A DNA stretch of 64,000 nucleotides from Dyella jiangningensis (GCF_003264855.1 NZ_NFZS01000005.1:241603-305602), one strand, 5' to 3'; shown: positions 11,653-22,013, counted from the stretch's first letter. Numbers and translations are program-made. The notes: generated from the letters alone by a model not told the origin.

Positions 11653-12903
11653 TCAGCCGCCGCGGCGACCGCCCTGCTTCTGCGCGTTCTTCTTGGCCTT
11701 GTCCATCTCGGCCGGCGTCGGCGCGGCCGGCACTTCGCCCGGCTTGAGCGCCTTGACCTTGCTGCCCGGCTTGAGGCGGAACTGGCCCTCGGTGACCACG
11801 CGGTCGTTGAGCGCCAGGCCCGAGCCGATCATCACGTGGCTGTCGCCCACTTCGCCGGCGACCTTCACCGGGTTCATCTTGACCGTGTCGTCCTGCTGCA
11901 CGAGGTACACGTAGTCGCCATCCGGACCGCGCTGCACCGCCTGCGACGGAATCACCAGGCCGCCGGTCACCGTGCGCACCTTCAGGCGGACGTTGACGAA
12001 CTGGCCCGGCCACAGGTCGCCCTTGGCGTTCTGGAAGATCGAACGCAGCTTGAAGGTGCCGGTGGTGGTGTCGATCTGGTTGTCGACGACGTTGAGCACG
12101 CCATCGTCGGCGATGGTATGCGCGTCGGCGCGATCCAGCGCCAGCACGCTCAGCGGGTCGCCACCGGCGGCGGCCTTGCGCACCATCTCCAGGTTCTGCT
12201 CGGGCAGGTTGAAGGTGACGTAGATCGGATGGATCTGGGTCAGCGTCACCACGGCCGTGGTGGTGGTCACCACGTTGCCCGGGTCCACGTTGCGGATGCC
12301 CGCGACGCCGTCGATCGGCGAGACGATGCGGGTGTAGTCGAGGTTGACCTTGGCCGAACGCACGGCAGCCTTGTCGGCGGCCACGGTGGCGGTCAGGTTG
12401 GCCACGTTGTTGCGGAAGGTGTCCATGTCCAGCTGGGCCACGTAGCCCTTGGCGACCAGCGCATCGTTGCGCTTGAGCGTGCTCTGCGCGGTCGAAAGCT
12501 GAGCCTCGTCCTGCTCCTGCTTGGCCACGGCCTGGTCATAGGCGGCCTGGAACGTACGCGGGTCGATCTGCGCCAGCAGGTCGCCCTTCTTCACTTCCTG
12601 GCCTTCCTTGAAATTGATGCTGAGCATCTGCCCGCTGACCTGCGGGTTGATGGTCACGGTATTGAGCGCCTGCACGGTGCCCAGCGCGGTGAGGTACACC
12701 GGCACGTCCTGCTTGACCACGGGCTCGACGGTGACCGGCACCGGCGTGTCCTTATCCTTGTCCTGGCCCTGGCCCTTGCGTTGACCGCTCTGCTCGCCCG
12801 CCTGGCCGCCATCGGCAGCCGGCTTGTGCAACAGACGGAAGCCCACCGCTCCCACCACGATCACGGCCACAACGACCAGCGCGATCTTCCAAAAACGCGA
12901 CAT
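11653..12903 (-). CDS. mdtA: RND periplasmic adaptor (membrane fusion protein), MdtA-like
   Basis: 416 aa from the ATG at 12901-12903, preceded by a GGGAG ribosome site. A longer frame to 13050 has no such site. One N-terminal TM (WKIALVVVAVIVVGAVGFRLL) anchors it. A Lys/Gln/Asp-rich linker follows, then the lipoyl/barrel-sandwich half-motifs (GTVQALNTVTINPQVSGQM and YTRIVSPIDGVAGIRNVDPG) around an alpha-hairpin rich in Ala/Gln. The beta-barrel and membrane-proximal domains follow, and the tail ends KKNAQKQGGRRGG. This is the HlyD/MFP family. It bridges the MdtB/MdtC pump and an outer-membrane channel and is the first gene of the mdtABC-type operon. Confidence 0.9.
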   Translation of the reverse strand: MSRFWKIALVVVAVIVVGAVGFRLLHKPAADGGQAGEQSGQRKGQGQDKDKDTPVPVTVEPVVKQDVPVYLTALGTVQALNTVTINPQVSGQMLSINFKEGQEVKKGDLLAQIDPRTFQAAYDQAVAKQEQDEAQLSTAQSTLKRNDALVAKGYVAQLDMDTFRNNVANLTATVAADKAAVRSAKVNLDYTRIVSPIDGVAGIRNVDPGNVVTTTTAVVTLTQIHPIYVTFNLPEQNLEMVRKAAAGGDPLSVLALDRADAHTIADDGVLNVVDNQIDTTTGTFKLRSIFQNAKGDLWPGQFVNVRLKVRTVTGGLVIPSQAVQRGPDGDYVYLVQQDDTVKMNPVKVAGEVGDSHVMIGSGLALNDRVVTEGQFRLKPGSKVKALKPGEVPAAPTPAEMDKAKKNAQKQGGRRGG

Positions 12904-13148
12904 GAAAAACTCCCAGAAATAGACGGCAGGCCCACCCGACCTCACCGGCGCTGCAGGAACACCTTCCCTGCGCCTGACTTTGTACGTCGGATGAAAGGAT
13001 AGGGTCAGATCAACGGGAATAGACAATGCCAGTTGACATGGGTGCCCCATGACCGATGGCAGGGTTTTTACCGCGTGATCGCGTCAAAACAAAGAAAACT
13101 GCGTGAAATGGCCGCGCCACGCAACCGTCAAATCGGGCGATCGCCGCC

Positions 13149-13178
13149 CTGAAACTTGCCGCAGGGTTCGTCTATACT
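13149..13178 (+). promoter_or_regulatory. Possible sigma-70 promoter for the cytochrome gene
   Basis: CTGAAA (13149-13154) and TATACT (13173-13178) are 18 bp apart, about 70 bp upstream of the cytochrome c start. The -10 is a good match and the -35 only fair. The rest of 12904-13245 is a divergent intergenic region with no gene seen. Confidence 0.4.
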
Positions 13179-13245
13179 CCCCTCCTTGTTGTCTGAACCT
13201 GTGCCTAACCCGGCTGCAAGGCCGTCCTAGAGATGGAGTGATTGC

Positions 13246-13779
13246 GTGAGCGGTTCCATGACCAAATCCGACCAGAGCTTCATGCGCAGCTTCTCGTTGC
13301 TGATCGCGGGCCTGGGCGCGTTGACCCTGCTGCTGATCGTTGGTGCCTGGTTGATCTACGACCACGAGCCGAAGGAAACCAATCCGGAGTCCGCCAAGCA
13401 GGTGGCCGAGCGCATCGCGCCGGCAGGCGCCGTCTACGCGGGCGACACGGGCCGCGCCGCCATGGCCGCCGCGCAGGAAGCCGCCGCCAAGGCCGCCGCT
13501 TCGCAGGTCGCCTACGGTGGCACCACCGACGGCAAGACCATCTACGACAACCTCTGCCACAGCTGCCACACCGCGGGCGTGGCCGGTGCGCCGAAGCTGG
13601 GCGACAAGGGCAACTGGGGTCCGCGCATCGCCGAGGGCCTCGACACCCTGGTCAAGCATGCGATCGAAGGCTACAAGGGTCCGGATGGCAACATGATGCC
13701 GGCGAAGGGCGGCAATCCGGCGCTCACCGATGAGCAGGTGAAGAATGCGGTGCATTGGATTGTGGATCAGGCCAAGTAA
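13246..13779 (+). CDS. Membrane-anchored cytochrome c (cytochrome c5-like)
   Basis: 177 aa from a GTG at 13246. A GGAG 7 nt upstream favours this start over the ATG four codons later. Residues ~15-38 (FSLLIAGLGALTLLLIVGAW) form one N-terminal membrane anchor. An Ala-rich linker follows, then a mono-haem domain of about 85 residues with CHSCH as the CXXCH haem site (NLCHSCHTAGVAGAPKLGD) and a downstream Met (GNMMPAKGG) as the likely sixth ligand. The spacing and the PKLGDKxxWxPR block fit the cytochrome c5/CccA type. It would carry electrons on the periplasmic face of the inner membrane. It is monocistronic with a strong terminator; its partner oxidase is not in the window. Confidence 0.88.
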   Translation: MSGSMTKSDQSFMRSFSLLIAGLGALTLLLIVGAWLIYDHEPKETNPESAKQVAERIAPAGAVYAGDTGRAAMAAAQEAAAKAAASQVAYGGTTDGKTIYDNLCHSCHTAGVAGAPKLGDKGNWGPRIAEGLDTLVKHAIEGYKGPDGNMMPAKGGNPALTDEQVKNAVHWIVDQAK

Positions 13780-13806
13780 TCGGCCTGCTCGCGTCTGATG
13801 TCGACG

Positions 13807-13833
13807 AAACGCCGCCCACGGGGCGGCGTTTTT
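13807..13833 (+). terminator. Rho-independent terminator of the cytochrome c gene
   Basis: AACGCCGCCC-ACG-GGGCGGCGTT is followed directly by TTTCG, 28 bp after the stop codon. The hairpin also has an upstream A run and could work in both directions. Confidence 0.85.
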
Positions 13834-14020
13834 CGTTGTGGGGCATCCTGCCGAACACGCCAAGCCTTCGTTTGGTGGAAGCGCACCCTGAGCGCGACAG
13901 GCGCATGGGGCGTCACCTCCCGGATGCGCACCGTTGACCCCTCTCCCGCCGACCCGACGGTGGTACCGGTGGGAGAGAGGACTGGCATGAGAGGGGCTCT
14001 CGGGACGCTGCTTAATGCCT

Positions 14021-14122
14021 GTAGGAGCTCACCCAGTGCGCGACCGCAGCGTGGCGTCATCGCGGCTACCGAGAAATGAGGCGAGCTGTCAGTGCGCGGT
14101 CGCGCACAGGGTGCGCTCCCAC
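14021..14122. repeat. REP-like inverted pair (diverged)
   Basis: Left arm GTAGGAGCTCACCCAGTGC at 14021 (one base different from the usual arm) and right arm GGTCGCGCACAGGGTGCGC... ending 14122. A more decayed arm (GGAAGCGCACCCTGAGCGCG) lies just upstream near 13872. Confidence 0.8.
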
Positions 14123-14145
14123 AAGGCGTTGTAGCTCCGCGTTGC

Positions 14146-14456
14146 GATGTGCCGCGCAGCGGCACGAGCCTTCACCAGAGCCCCTGCGTGGCGGTGAGGG
14201 GTGGACGATCAGGCCCCGCAGGGGTGCCCGACAGGACGTCGAGCACTTTTCGTCCGGGCAGGCGCCCGGTCGAAAAGCCCGGCCGCCCCTCACGGACTGG
14301 CTGGGCGCAGCCCGGACAGCGCCATGCGGGGTGCCGTTCTCTTTGGCATTGCCACCTTTACGGTGGTTACTTTCTGACGCGAAGCTAATCCCTGTGGGAC
14401 TTGGGCAAGCAAGAGAAAGTGGCCCGGGCCGCGGCAGCGGTTCGGAAGCCCGCGGC
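14146..14456 (+). repeat. ~310-bp intergenic repeat element, copy A
   Basis: This segment is nearly identical, in reverse orientation, to 21614-21923; only scattered substitutions were seen by eye. It carries a GTGCCGCGCAGCGGCAC palindrome at one end and several internal inverted repeats, for example CTTTTCGTCCGGGC / GCCCGGTCGAAAAG. The core TGGTTACTTTCTGACGCGAA resembles a family of dispersed intergenic repeats of xanthomonads that is often mis-annotated as small proteins. No credible gene is visible in 13834-14647. Confidence 0.85.
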
Positions 14457-14504
14457 AGGCGAGCCAGCGGCGGAAGCGGCGCAACAGAAGCGAATGTCAC
14501 TGGA

Positions 14505-14522
14505 CTCCTGCCTTCGCAGGAG
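14505..14522. repeat. Short palindrome CTCCTGC-CTTC-GCAGGAG
   Basis: A perfect 7-bp stem with a 4-nt loop, followed by TGACGAA. It resembles the widespread short dispersed palindromes of xanthomonad intergenic DNA and lies between repeat copy A and the next REP arm. Confidence 0.6.
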
Positions 14523-14554
14523 TGACGAACGGGAAGGACTGCGGCGAAAGGCGA

Positions 14555-14577
14555 TCGCGCACTGGGTGCGCTCCTAC
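14555..14577. repeat. Single REP-like arm
   Basis: One arm, TCGCGCACTGGGTGCGCTCC..., without a facing partner close by. It lies downstream of acpH (minus strand). Confidence 0.85.
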
Positions 14578-14647
14578 AGAAGAGCTGACAGCCGGCTCCC
14601 CCGCATGAGGCGGCCACCTCGCAGGTGACAGAGCACGGCGCGACCGC

Positions 14648-15244
14648 CTACCGCACCGGCAACTCCGCCTCCCGCCACCGCTTCGCGAATGACTGCAACT
14701 GCGGATAAAACGCCTCGAAATGCGCCTGCAGCGGGCGGTCCAGTCCGACCAGGACCGGCAACGCCTCGGCTACCGGGTTCGCACGACGGAGACGATGCGA
14801 GATGCCATCCAGGGCGGCGCCGATTTCTTCGGGGCGGGCGTAACCGCCGGGCAGCGCGTGCGCTTCCATGTAGTGGCGAAAACGCTGCAAACCCGGCGGC
14901 AGCAACGGGGTGTGGCGATCGAGCATGTCGCGCACACCGAGCGAATAGGTTTCCAGGCGCTGCTCGCTCCAGCGCGGGAAGTCGCGCGCCAGCAGGTGGT
15001 CGAACCACATGTCGAGCAGGATGCCGCCGTAGCGTCGGAACGGCGCCGGCAGCAGGCTGCGAGCGGCGGCCACTTCCGGATGGCTGTCGGTATAGACGTC
15101 GATGGCGCGGTGCAGGCGGATGCCGGCGATCACGCCCGAAGGCAGGGCCGGATCGGGCTGGCCGTGCACGAAATCTCCCATCAAACCGCCCAGTTGCAGC
15201 AGTTCGTCTTCGCCTGCGAGCAGCGTATGGGCGAGGTGGTTCAT
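14648..15244 (-). CDS. acpH: Acyl carrier protein phosphodiesterase (AcpH)
   Basis: 198 aa, matching the ACP phosphodiesterase/DUF479 family (about 190-200 aa). It begins MNHLAHTLLAGEDELLQLGG, then LMGDFVHG and GIRLHRAIDVYTDSHPEV. These carry the metal-binding His/Asp of an HD-like fold. They are followed by RYGGILLDMWFDHLLARDF, a very typical block of this family. The enzyme removes the 4'-phosphopantetheine arm from holo-ACP in the cytoplasm. It is divergent from the hydrolase gene at 15302, with only 57 bp between the starts, so the two promoters overlap. Confidence 0.9.
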   Translation of the reverse strand: MNHLAHTLLAGEDELLQLGGLMGDFVHGQPDPALPSGVIAGIRLHRAIDVYTDSHPEVAAARSLLPAPFRRYGGILLDMWFDHLLARDFPRWSEQRLETYSLGVRDMLDRHTPLLPPGLQRFRHYMEAHALPGGYARPEEIGAALDGISHRLRRANPVAEALPVLVGLDRPLQAHFEAFYPQLQSFAKRWREAELPVR

Positions 15245-15301
15245 GCGACTGGCTCCGCTCGGCGCCTACGACAGGCACAGGTGCCGGTTATCATCTTGTC
15301 C

Positions 15302-15991
15302 ATGAACCCCGTCATGCTGCCTACCCAACCCGACCATTTTCCCGAGCAGGCCGCCAGCTTCGCGCTGGAAGGACCGGCCGGCAAGCTCGAAGCGATCAGC
15401 GACGTGGCGCTGCCCGACGAGGCGCGCCGCGGCACCGCCATCATCTGCCATCCGCACCCGCTGCAAGGCGGCACCATGCACAACAAGGTGGTGACGATGG
15501 TGGAACGCGCGCTGCGCGAGTCCGGGCTGGACACGGTGCGGTTCAACTTCCGCGGCACCGGTGAATCCGAAGGTACTTACGATCACGGCAATGGCGAAGG
15601 CGACGATCTTGCGGCCGTGGCCGCGTGGGTGCGCCGGCTGCGTCCCGACGATGCGCTGTGGCTGGCCGGCTTCTCGTTCGGCAGCTATGTCTCCATCCGC
15701 AACACGGTGCGCCTGCATGCCGATGCGCTGATCAGCATCGCTCCGCCTGCCGGCCGCTGGCCGTTCGAGGGTTTCGAGCTGCCCAGCTGCCCCTGGCTGG
15801 TGGTGCAGGGCGAGGAAGACGAAGTGGTCGATCCGCAGGCCGTGTTCGACTGGATCGATGGCATGGCGAAAAAGCCCGAGCTGGTGCGCATGCCCGAGAC
15901 CAGCCATTTCTTCCACCGCCGCCTGATGGACCTGCGCGGCGTCATCAAGCACGCCGTGCAGCCCTGGCTTCCGCCGCTGCGGCAGGACTGA
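15302..15991 (+). CDS. Alpha/beta hydrolase, CocE/NonD- or YfhR-like small hydrolase
   Basis: 229 aa from the ATG at 15302. The frame is open further upstream but runs antisense to acpH. The fold shows an HPHPLQGGTMHNKVV oxyanion-region strand, then DTVRFNFRGTGESEG and the nucleophile elbow LAGFSFGSY (GxSxG-like, Ser in GFSFGS). A late Asp (QGEEDEVVDP) and His (ETSHFFHRRL) complete the triad. The length and the HPHP...MHNKVV motif match a conserved family of uncharacterised bacterial hydrolases of ~220 aa. The substrate cannot be told. It ends 63 bp before zapE and may be co-transcribed with it. Confidence 0.82.
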   Translation: MNPVMLPTQPDHFPEQAASFALEGPAGKLEAISDVALPDEARRGTAIICHPHPLQGGTMHNKVVTMVERALRESGLDTVRFNFRGTGESEGTYDHGNGEGDDLAAVAAWVRRLRPDDALWLAGFSFGSYVSIRNTVRLHADALISIAPPAGRWPFEGFELPSCPWLVVQGEEDEVVDPQAVFDWIDGMAKKPELVRMPETSHFFHRRLMDLRGVIKHAVQPWLPPLRQD

Positions 15992-16054
15992 TGCCGCGCC
16001 CGCTCTCCATGCCCGCTCCCCACGGGCGCACCATCCCCCGAATCTGCCGTACCC

Positions 16055-17176
16055 ATGAGTGATACCCCCCTGCTCGCGCCCAGTGCGCGTTATCAAGAAG
16101 GCGTCGCCGCCCACCGCTGGGAGGCCGATCCGGCCCAACAGGCGCTGCTGCCCGAATTCGACCGCATGCATGCCGCGCTGGTGGCCAGCACCGCCAACGG
16201 TAATGGCAGCGGACTGTTTGGACGTCTGAAAGCCCTGCTCGGCAACGACGAGCGCGAGGCCGTGCCGGGCCTGTACCTGTGGGGCAGCGTGGGCCGCGGC
16301 AAGACCTTCCTGATGGATCTGTTCGTGGCCAGCCTGCCATCGGGCATGGCGCTGCGCCGCCACTACCACCGCTTCATGGGCGAAGTGCACGAACAACTGC
16401 GCGCGCTCGGCGAGCGGCAGGACCCGCTGCTCGAGGTGGCCGCCAACCTCGCCTCGCGTTGCCGCGTGCTGTGCCTGGATGAGTTCCTGGTCAACGACAT
16501 CGGCGACGCGATGATCCTCGGCACCCTGCTGCAGGCCCTGTTCGAACGCGGCGTGTCGCTGGTGACCACCTCCAACACCGCGCCGACCAACCTCTACAAG
16601 GATGGCCTGCAGCGCGCGCGTTTCCTGCCCGCCATCGCGCTGATCGAGAAGCACTGCCGCGTGGTGCAGATGATTTCCTCCCACGACTGGCGTCTGCGCG
16701 CGCTGACCCAGGCCGACGTGTACCAGACCCCGCCAGGACCGGAGGCCGAACGCGCGCTGGCGCGGATCTTCTCCAGCCAGGCGGAAGGCCAGGTCGACGA
16801 AGGCGGCGAGATCGTGCTCAACGATCGCCCGATCCCGGTGCGCAAGCGCGCCGCCAACATCCTGTGGTTCGACTTCGCCGCACTGTGCGAAGGACCGCGC
16901 GCGGTGTCCGACTACATCGAGCTGGCCAAGGCCGGTCCGGCGGTAATCATTTCCAACGTGCCGCAATTCACCGTCTACACCGACGACGCGGCGCGCCGCT
17001 TCGTGCTGCTGGTGGACGAGTTCTACGACCGCCACGTGAAGCTGATCCTCTCGGCGGCCGCACCGATCACCGAGCTGTACGACGGCGAGCGCCTGCGCGC
17101 GGAATTTGGTCGCACGGAATCGCGATTGATCGAGATGCAGAGCGAGGAATATCTCGCGAGCGAACACCTGTCCTGA
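16055..17176 (+). CDS. zapE: ZapE-type AFG1-like ATPase
   Basis: 373 aa (family 360-390). The P-loop GLYLWGSVGRGKTFLMDLF lies near residue 75. LCLDEFLVNDIGDAMIL is the Walker B region, TTSNTAPTNLYKDGLQR is the sensor-1 stretch, and RANILWFDFAALCEGPRA... is the C-terminal AFG1 block (given here in part). The AFG1/LACE1 family includes E. coli ZapE, which binds the Z-ring under stress and shows ATP hydrolysis. The mitochondrial homologue is linked to respiratory complex turnover. The gene is followed at 16 bp by a palindromic repeat. Confidence 0.92.
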   Translation: MSDTPLLAPSARYQEGVAAHRWEADPAQQALLPEFDRMHAALVASTANGNGSGLFGRLKALLGNDEREAVPGLYLWGSVGRGKTFLMDLFVASLPSGMALRRHYHRFMGEVHEQLRALGERQDPLLEVAANLASRCRVLCLDEFLVNDIGDAMILGTLLQALFERGVSLVTTSNTAPTNLYKDGLQRARFLPAIALIEKHCRVVQMISSHDWRLRALTQADVYQTPPGPEAERALARIFSSQAEGQVDEGGEIVLNDRPIPVRKRAANILWFDFAALCEGPRAVSDYIELAKAGPAVIISNVPQFTVYTDDAARRFVLLVDEFYDRHVKLILSAAAPITELYDGERLRAEFGRTESRLIEMQSEEYLASEHLS

Positions 17177-17191
17177 CCGTCCAGCGCTCTT

Positions 17192-17262
17192 GTAGGAGCG
17201 CACCCAGTGCGCGATCGCGGCTTCCGCTCCGTTGGCTTGTCGCGCACTGGGTGCGCTCCTAC
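17192..17262. repeat. REP-like inverted pair between zapE and the next gene
   Basis: GTAGGAGCGCACCCAGTGC at 17192 faces its reverse complement ending at 17262, starting 16 bp after the zapE stop. It could form the zapE transcript end. Confidence 0.9.
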
Positions 17263-17294
17263 AGTGCAGTAAATACAGTACGCACGGAGCCCTC

Positions 17295-17672
17295 ATGCCC
17301 ATCCTGCTAGCCCTCGCCCTGCAGACGGTCCCCGCCGCCGGCACCGATTTTCAAACACGGATGAGACAGGCCAAGCTGGCCGAAGGCGCAGCCGCCGGGC
17401 CGGACTACCAGAAGAAAATGTGGGATCGCATCGGCAACGCCACCACCGATGCGTACAAGGCCTGCCTCGCGAGCAACACGCCGGCCGACAGGTCGCCTTT
17501 CACGCTCGTGGCGAATGTGGGTACGGACGGCCATCTCACCGACATCGCGGTGCAGCCGGCCACGCCGGTCGCCAACTGCATGGCCGGCCAGTTCGCGAGC
17601 TGGGTGCTGCCCGCGCCGCCTGCAACACCCGCGCCCTACCCCGTCGAGATCGATTTCAGCATCAAGGAGTAG
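17295..17672 (+). CDS. Small secreted protein of unknown function
   Basis: 125 aa from the ATG at 17295, with GGAG about 7 nt upstream. A short hydrophobic start (MPILLALALQTVPAAG) may be a signal peptide. The C-half FTLVANVGTDGHLTDIAVQP...NCMAGQFASWVLPAPP...PYPVEIDFSI has the strand pattern and the closing bFSI motif of the TonB C-terminal/energy-transducer-like fold found in many small xanthomonad exported proteins. There are two Cys (KACLAS and NCMAG). No TonB-type proline-rich spacer or proper TM is present. The function is not known and the fold suggestion is weak. Confidence 0.6.
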   Translation: MPILLALALQTVPAAGTDFQTRMRQAKLAEGAAAGPDYQKKMWDRIGNATTDAYKACLASNTPADRSPFTLVANVGTDGHLTDIAVQPATPVANCMAGQFASWVLPAPPATPAPYPVEIDFSIKE

Positions 17673-17818
17673 GCCACCCGGCCGATGGCTTCTGTGGAGA
17701 TGGCGCGGGCAAGATGCCCGTATCGGCCTTCCATATGTCTCATTGCGGACCGTTGCGGGGCTGCAGTAGCCTCGGCTGACGGAGACGTCGAGCCGTTCCT
17801 CACAGGGGTGGGATCGCG

Positions 17819-19645
17819 ATGCGCACGACCGCGGGAGACAACCCGGGGCAGCACACGGGCGGACATTCGGACGCGTGGGAAACAGCCGTCCAGACTTCCG
17901 TCGGCGGAGCGCCTTCCGAAGGTTTCGCCGTACCCGGCTTCGACGCCGTCGTGCGACTGGTGTCGCGCTCGCTCAACGTGCCCCTGGTGGCGTTGGTGCT
18001 CCATGGCGGCACGGCCTACTGGTTCGCCAATGGCAGCGCGCTGCCTTCGCATGAACCGCGCATGCTGCATCCGCTCTACATGGAAGCGGCACGCAGCCTC
18101 GATCCGCTGGTGGTGCTCGACACCCAGTCCGACCCGCGCTTCACGGACGTGGCCCCGGCGCCGGGCGCCAACTCGCCCATCCGCTTCTTCGCCAGCGAAC
18201 CGGTATGCACCCTGACCGGTCAGCAGATCGGCGCGCTCTGCGTGATGGACCTCGCCCCGCATGCCGAACTGAGCGAACACGAGCACACCTCGCTGCGCGA
18301 TGCGGCATCCCTCATCGGCGCCGGCGTCGTGCTGCGCAGTTATCTGGGGCGCACCGATCCGATCACGCAGTTGCCGCATCGCTATGCGTTCTTCGACGAC
18401 CTGCGCCGGCATTTCCAGGAGGGTTCACCGCTGGCCTGGGTCATCGCCATCGATGTCGCACCGGTGCAACGCTTCAACGCCTTCATCCGCGCGATGGGTC
18501 ATGCCTACGCCGACGAACTGATGCGGGCGGTGGCGCAGCGCACGCTGGCATGGATACCGCCCGAGACGCGGCTGTACCAGGTAGGTGCGACACGCTTCGC
18601 GGCCGTGCTGCCCGACCGGCACCTGGAAGCGGACGCCACGCGGCTGGACGAACTGGTGGCGCGCCTGCGCCAGCCGTTCGACTGCCTGGGCATCCCGCTC
18701 ACCATCCAACCCGGCGTGGGCTTGCTGAAGATCGGCGAGAGCGAGCTGCGCGGCGGCGACCCGCTGCGGCTGGTCATGAACGCCTCGTATGCTGCGCAAC
18801 ACAGCGTGCGTGGCTGGGCCGTCTACGATCGACGGCAGGACGAACTGCATCGCCAGGAATTCTTCCTGGTCACCGAACTGGCGGCGGCACTCACCGATCG
18901 CACCGAACTCGACCTGCACTACCAGCCGCGCGTGGACCTGGACAGCGGCCGCTGCGTCGCGCTCGAGGCGCTGGCGCGCTGGCACCATCCCACGCTGGGA
19001 CTGATTCCACCCAGCCGTTTCATCGGCCTCGCCGAGCGCGCCGGACTGATGCGCTCGCTGACGCAATGGGTGCTGGAGCACGGCGTCGCGGAACTGGCTC
19101 ATTGGCGCAGGAAGGGCCACGACATCAAGCTGTCTTTCAACGTGTCCAGCACGGATCTCGGCGCCGACCTGGTCAATCGCGTCCGCCAGGTGGCCGAACG
19201 CCACAAGGTCGGCCTGGATTCGCTGGAACTGGAGTTCACCGAGAACACCTTGATGGAACACAGCGCCACCACGCGCCGCCATCTCACCGCGATACGCCAG
19301 CTCGGCGCCGGCATCGCCATCGATGACTTCGGCACGGGCTACAGCAACCTGGCCGCGCTGCGGCAGATGCCCGCCACCAGCCTGAAGATCGACCAGTCGT
19401 TCGTACGCGGCATGGGCACCAGCCGCCATGACGAGGCGATCGTGCGTTCGGTGGCCGATCTCGCGCGCAGCATGGGTTTCCGCGTGGTGGTGGAAGGCGT
19501 GGAGACCCATCATCTCTACGACAGCGTGCTGGCGATGGCCTGCGACGAAGCGCAGGGGTTCCACATCGCACGCCCCCTGCCCGGTGCGGACGTACTGCCC
19601 TGGCTCGCCACGCATCGCGGCATGCCGTCGCGCCGCGTGGTCTAG
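17819..19645 (+). CDS. GAF - degenerate GGDEF - EAL cyclic-di-GMP protein
   Basis: 608 aa, soluble. Residues ~40-170 resemble a GAF sensor domain (PIRFFASEPVCTLTGQQIGALCVMD). Residues ~180-340 form a GGDEF-like domain (DPITQLPHRYAFFDDL) in which the active site reads VGATRF instead of GGDEF, so it should not make c-di-GMP. Residues ~350-600 form an EAL domain with YQPRVDLDSGRCVALEALAR, FTENTLME, DDFGTGYSNLAAL, LKIDQSFVRG and EGVE. All of the metal-binding acidic positions I can recognise appear to be kept, so phosphodiesterase activity is likely. There are no membrane segments. It probably lowers c-di-GMP in response to a ligand of the GAF domain. Confidence 0.88.
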   Translation: MRTTAGDNPGQHTGGHSDAWETAVQTSVGGAPSEGFAVPGFDAVVRLVSRSLNVPLVALVLHGGTAYWFANGSALPSHEPRMLHPLYMEAARSLDPLVVLDTQSDPRFTDVAPAPGANSPIRFFASEPVCTLTGQQIGALCVMDLAPHAELSEHEHTSLRDAASLIGAGVVLRSYLGRTDPITQLPHRYAFFDDLRRHFQEGSPLAWVIAIDVAPVQRFNAFIRAMGHAYADELMRAVAQRTLAWIPPETRLYQVGATRFAAVLPDRHLEADATRLDELVARLRQPFDCLGIPLTIQPGVGLLKIGESELRGGDPLRLVMNASYAAQHSVRGWAVYDRRQDELHRQEFFLVTELAAALTDRTELDLHYQPRVDLDSGRCVALEALARWHHPTLGLIPPSRFIGLAERAGLMRSLTQWVLEHGVAELAHWRRKGHDIKLSFNVSSTDLGADLVNRVRQVAERHKVGLDSLELEFTENTLMEHSATTRRHLTAIRQLGAGIAIDDFGTGYSNLAALRQMPATSLKIDQSFVRGMGTSRHDEAIVRSVADLARSMGFRVVVEGVETHHLYDSVLAMACDEAQGFHIARPLPGADVLPWLATHRGMPSRRVV

Positions 19646-19663
19646 GGCGCCTTCCGCCCTGCT

Positions 19664-19739
19664 GCAGGAGCGCACCTAGTGCGCGAAAAGCCTACGGAGC
19701 GGCAACGTCAATCGCCGCGGTCGCGCACTGGGTGCGTTC

Positions 19740-19743
<4 letters not shown>
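19664..19743. repeat. REP-like inverted pair between the EAL gene and the ligase gene
   Basis: Diverged left arm GCAGGAGCGCACCTAGTGCG and right arm TCGCGCACTGGGTGCGTTCC. It fills the gap between two convergent genes and touches the last codons of the ligase gene (stop at 19740). Confidence 0.85.
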
Positions 19744-21410
<1,667 letters not shown>

Positions 21411-21481
21411 GGTCGCGTCCTTCGTGATCGGCGGCCGAGGATAGCACCGGCGTTCGCCACCCCACGGCACGTTCGACCTTT

Positions 21482-21504
21482 GTAGGAGCGCACCCAGTGC
21501 GCGA
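21482..21504. repeat. Single REP-like arm upstream of the ligase gene
   Basis: GTAGGAGCGCACCCAGTGC arm without a nearby partner, 70 bp upstream of the acyl-CoA ligase start. Confidence 0.85.
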
Positions 21505-21613
21505 CCGCCTTTCGCCTCAGTCTTCGCTATTGGTTTGGACGGCGCGCCGTCTTGTTTCGGTTGTGGCGTTATCTCATTCGGGCTCGCCTGCGACCGAAGG
21601 GAGTCCCGTGGGG

Positions 21614-21923
21614 CCGCGGGCTTCCGGACCGCTGCCGCGGCCGGGGTCACTTTCTCTTGCTTGCCCAAGTCCCACAGGGATTAGCTTCGCGTCAGAAAGT
21701 AACCACCGTAAAGGTGGCAATGCCAAAGAGAACGGCACCCCGCATGGCGCTGTCTGGGCTGCGCCCAGCCAGTCCGTGAGGGGCGGCCGGGCTTTTCGAC
21801 CGGGCGCCTGCCCGGACGAAAAGTGCCCGACGTCCTGTCGGGCACCCCTGCGGGGCCTGATCGTCCACCCCTCACCGCCACACAAGGGACTGGGTGAAGG
21901 CTCGTGCCGCTGCGCGGCACATC
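21614..21923 (-). repeat. ~310-bp intergenic repeat element, copy B
   Basis: Reverse complement of copy A at 14146-14456, with few mismatches over the whole length. Again REP-like arms lie on both sides (21482 and 21941). The region 21411-22062 holds this element, the REP arms and the M20 gene's upstream region, and no credible gene. Confidence 0.85.
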
Positions 21924-21940
21924 ACAGGGTGTTGCTCGTT

Positions 21941-22013
21941 GTAGGAGCGCACCCAGTGCGCGACCGCAGAGGTGATGCCCCGCGTGACGGTCGCGCACTG
22001 GGTGCGCTCCTAC
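21941..22013. repeat. REP-like inverted pair upstream of the M20 gene
   Basis: Facing arms GTAGGAGCGCACCCAGTGC and complement across a ~27-nt centre, about 50 bp before the amidohydrolase start. Confidence 0.9.

Noticed and set aside
8712..11747. Plus-strand frame of 1011 codons opposite mdtB
   Set aside because: Same effect; the minus-strand pump has every expected motif.
14076..14617. Small frames in the intergenic repeat, on both strands
   Set aside because: The same peptides recur in the second copy at 21497-22033; this is repeat DNA that often yields false genes.
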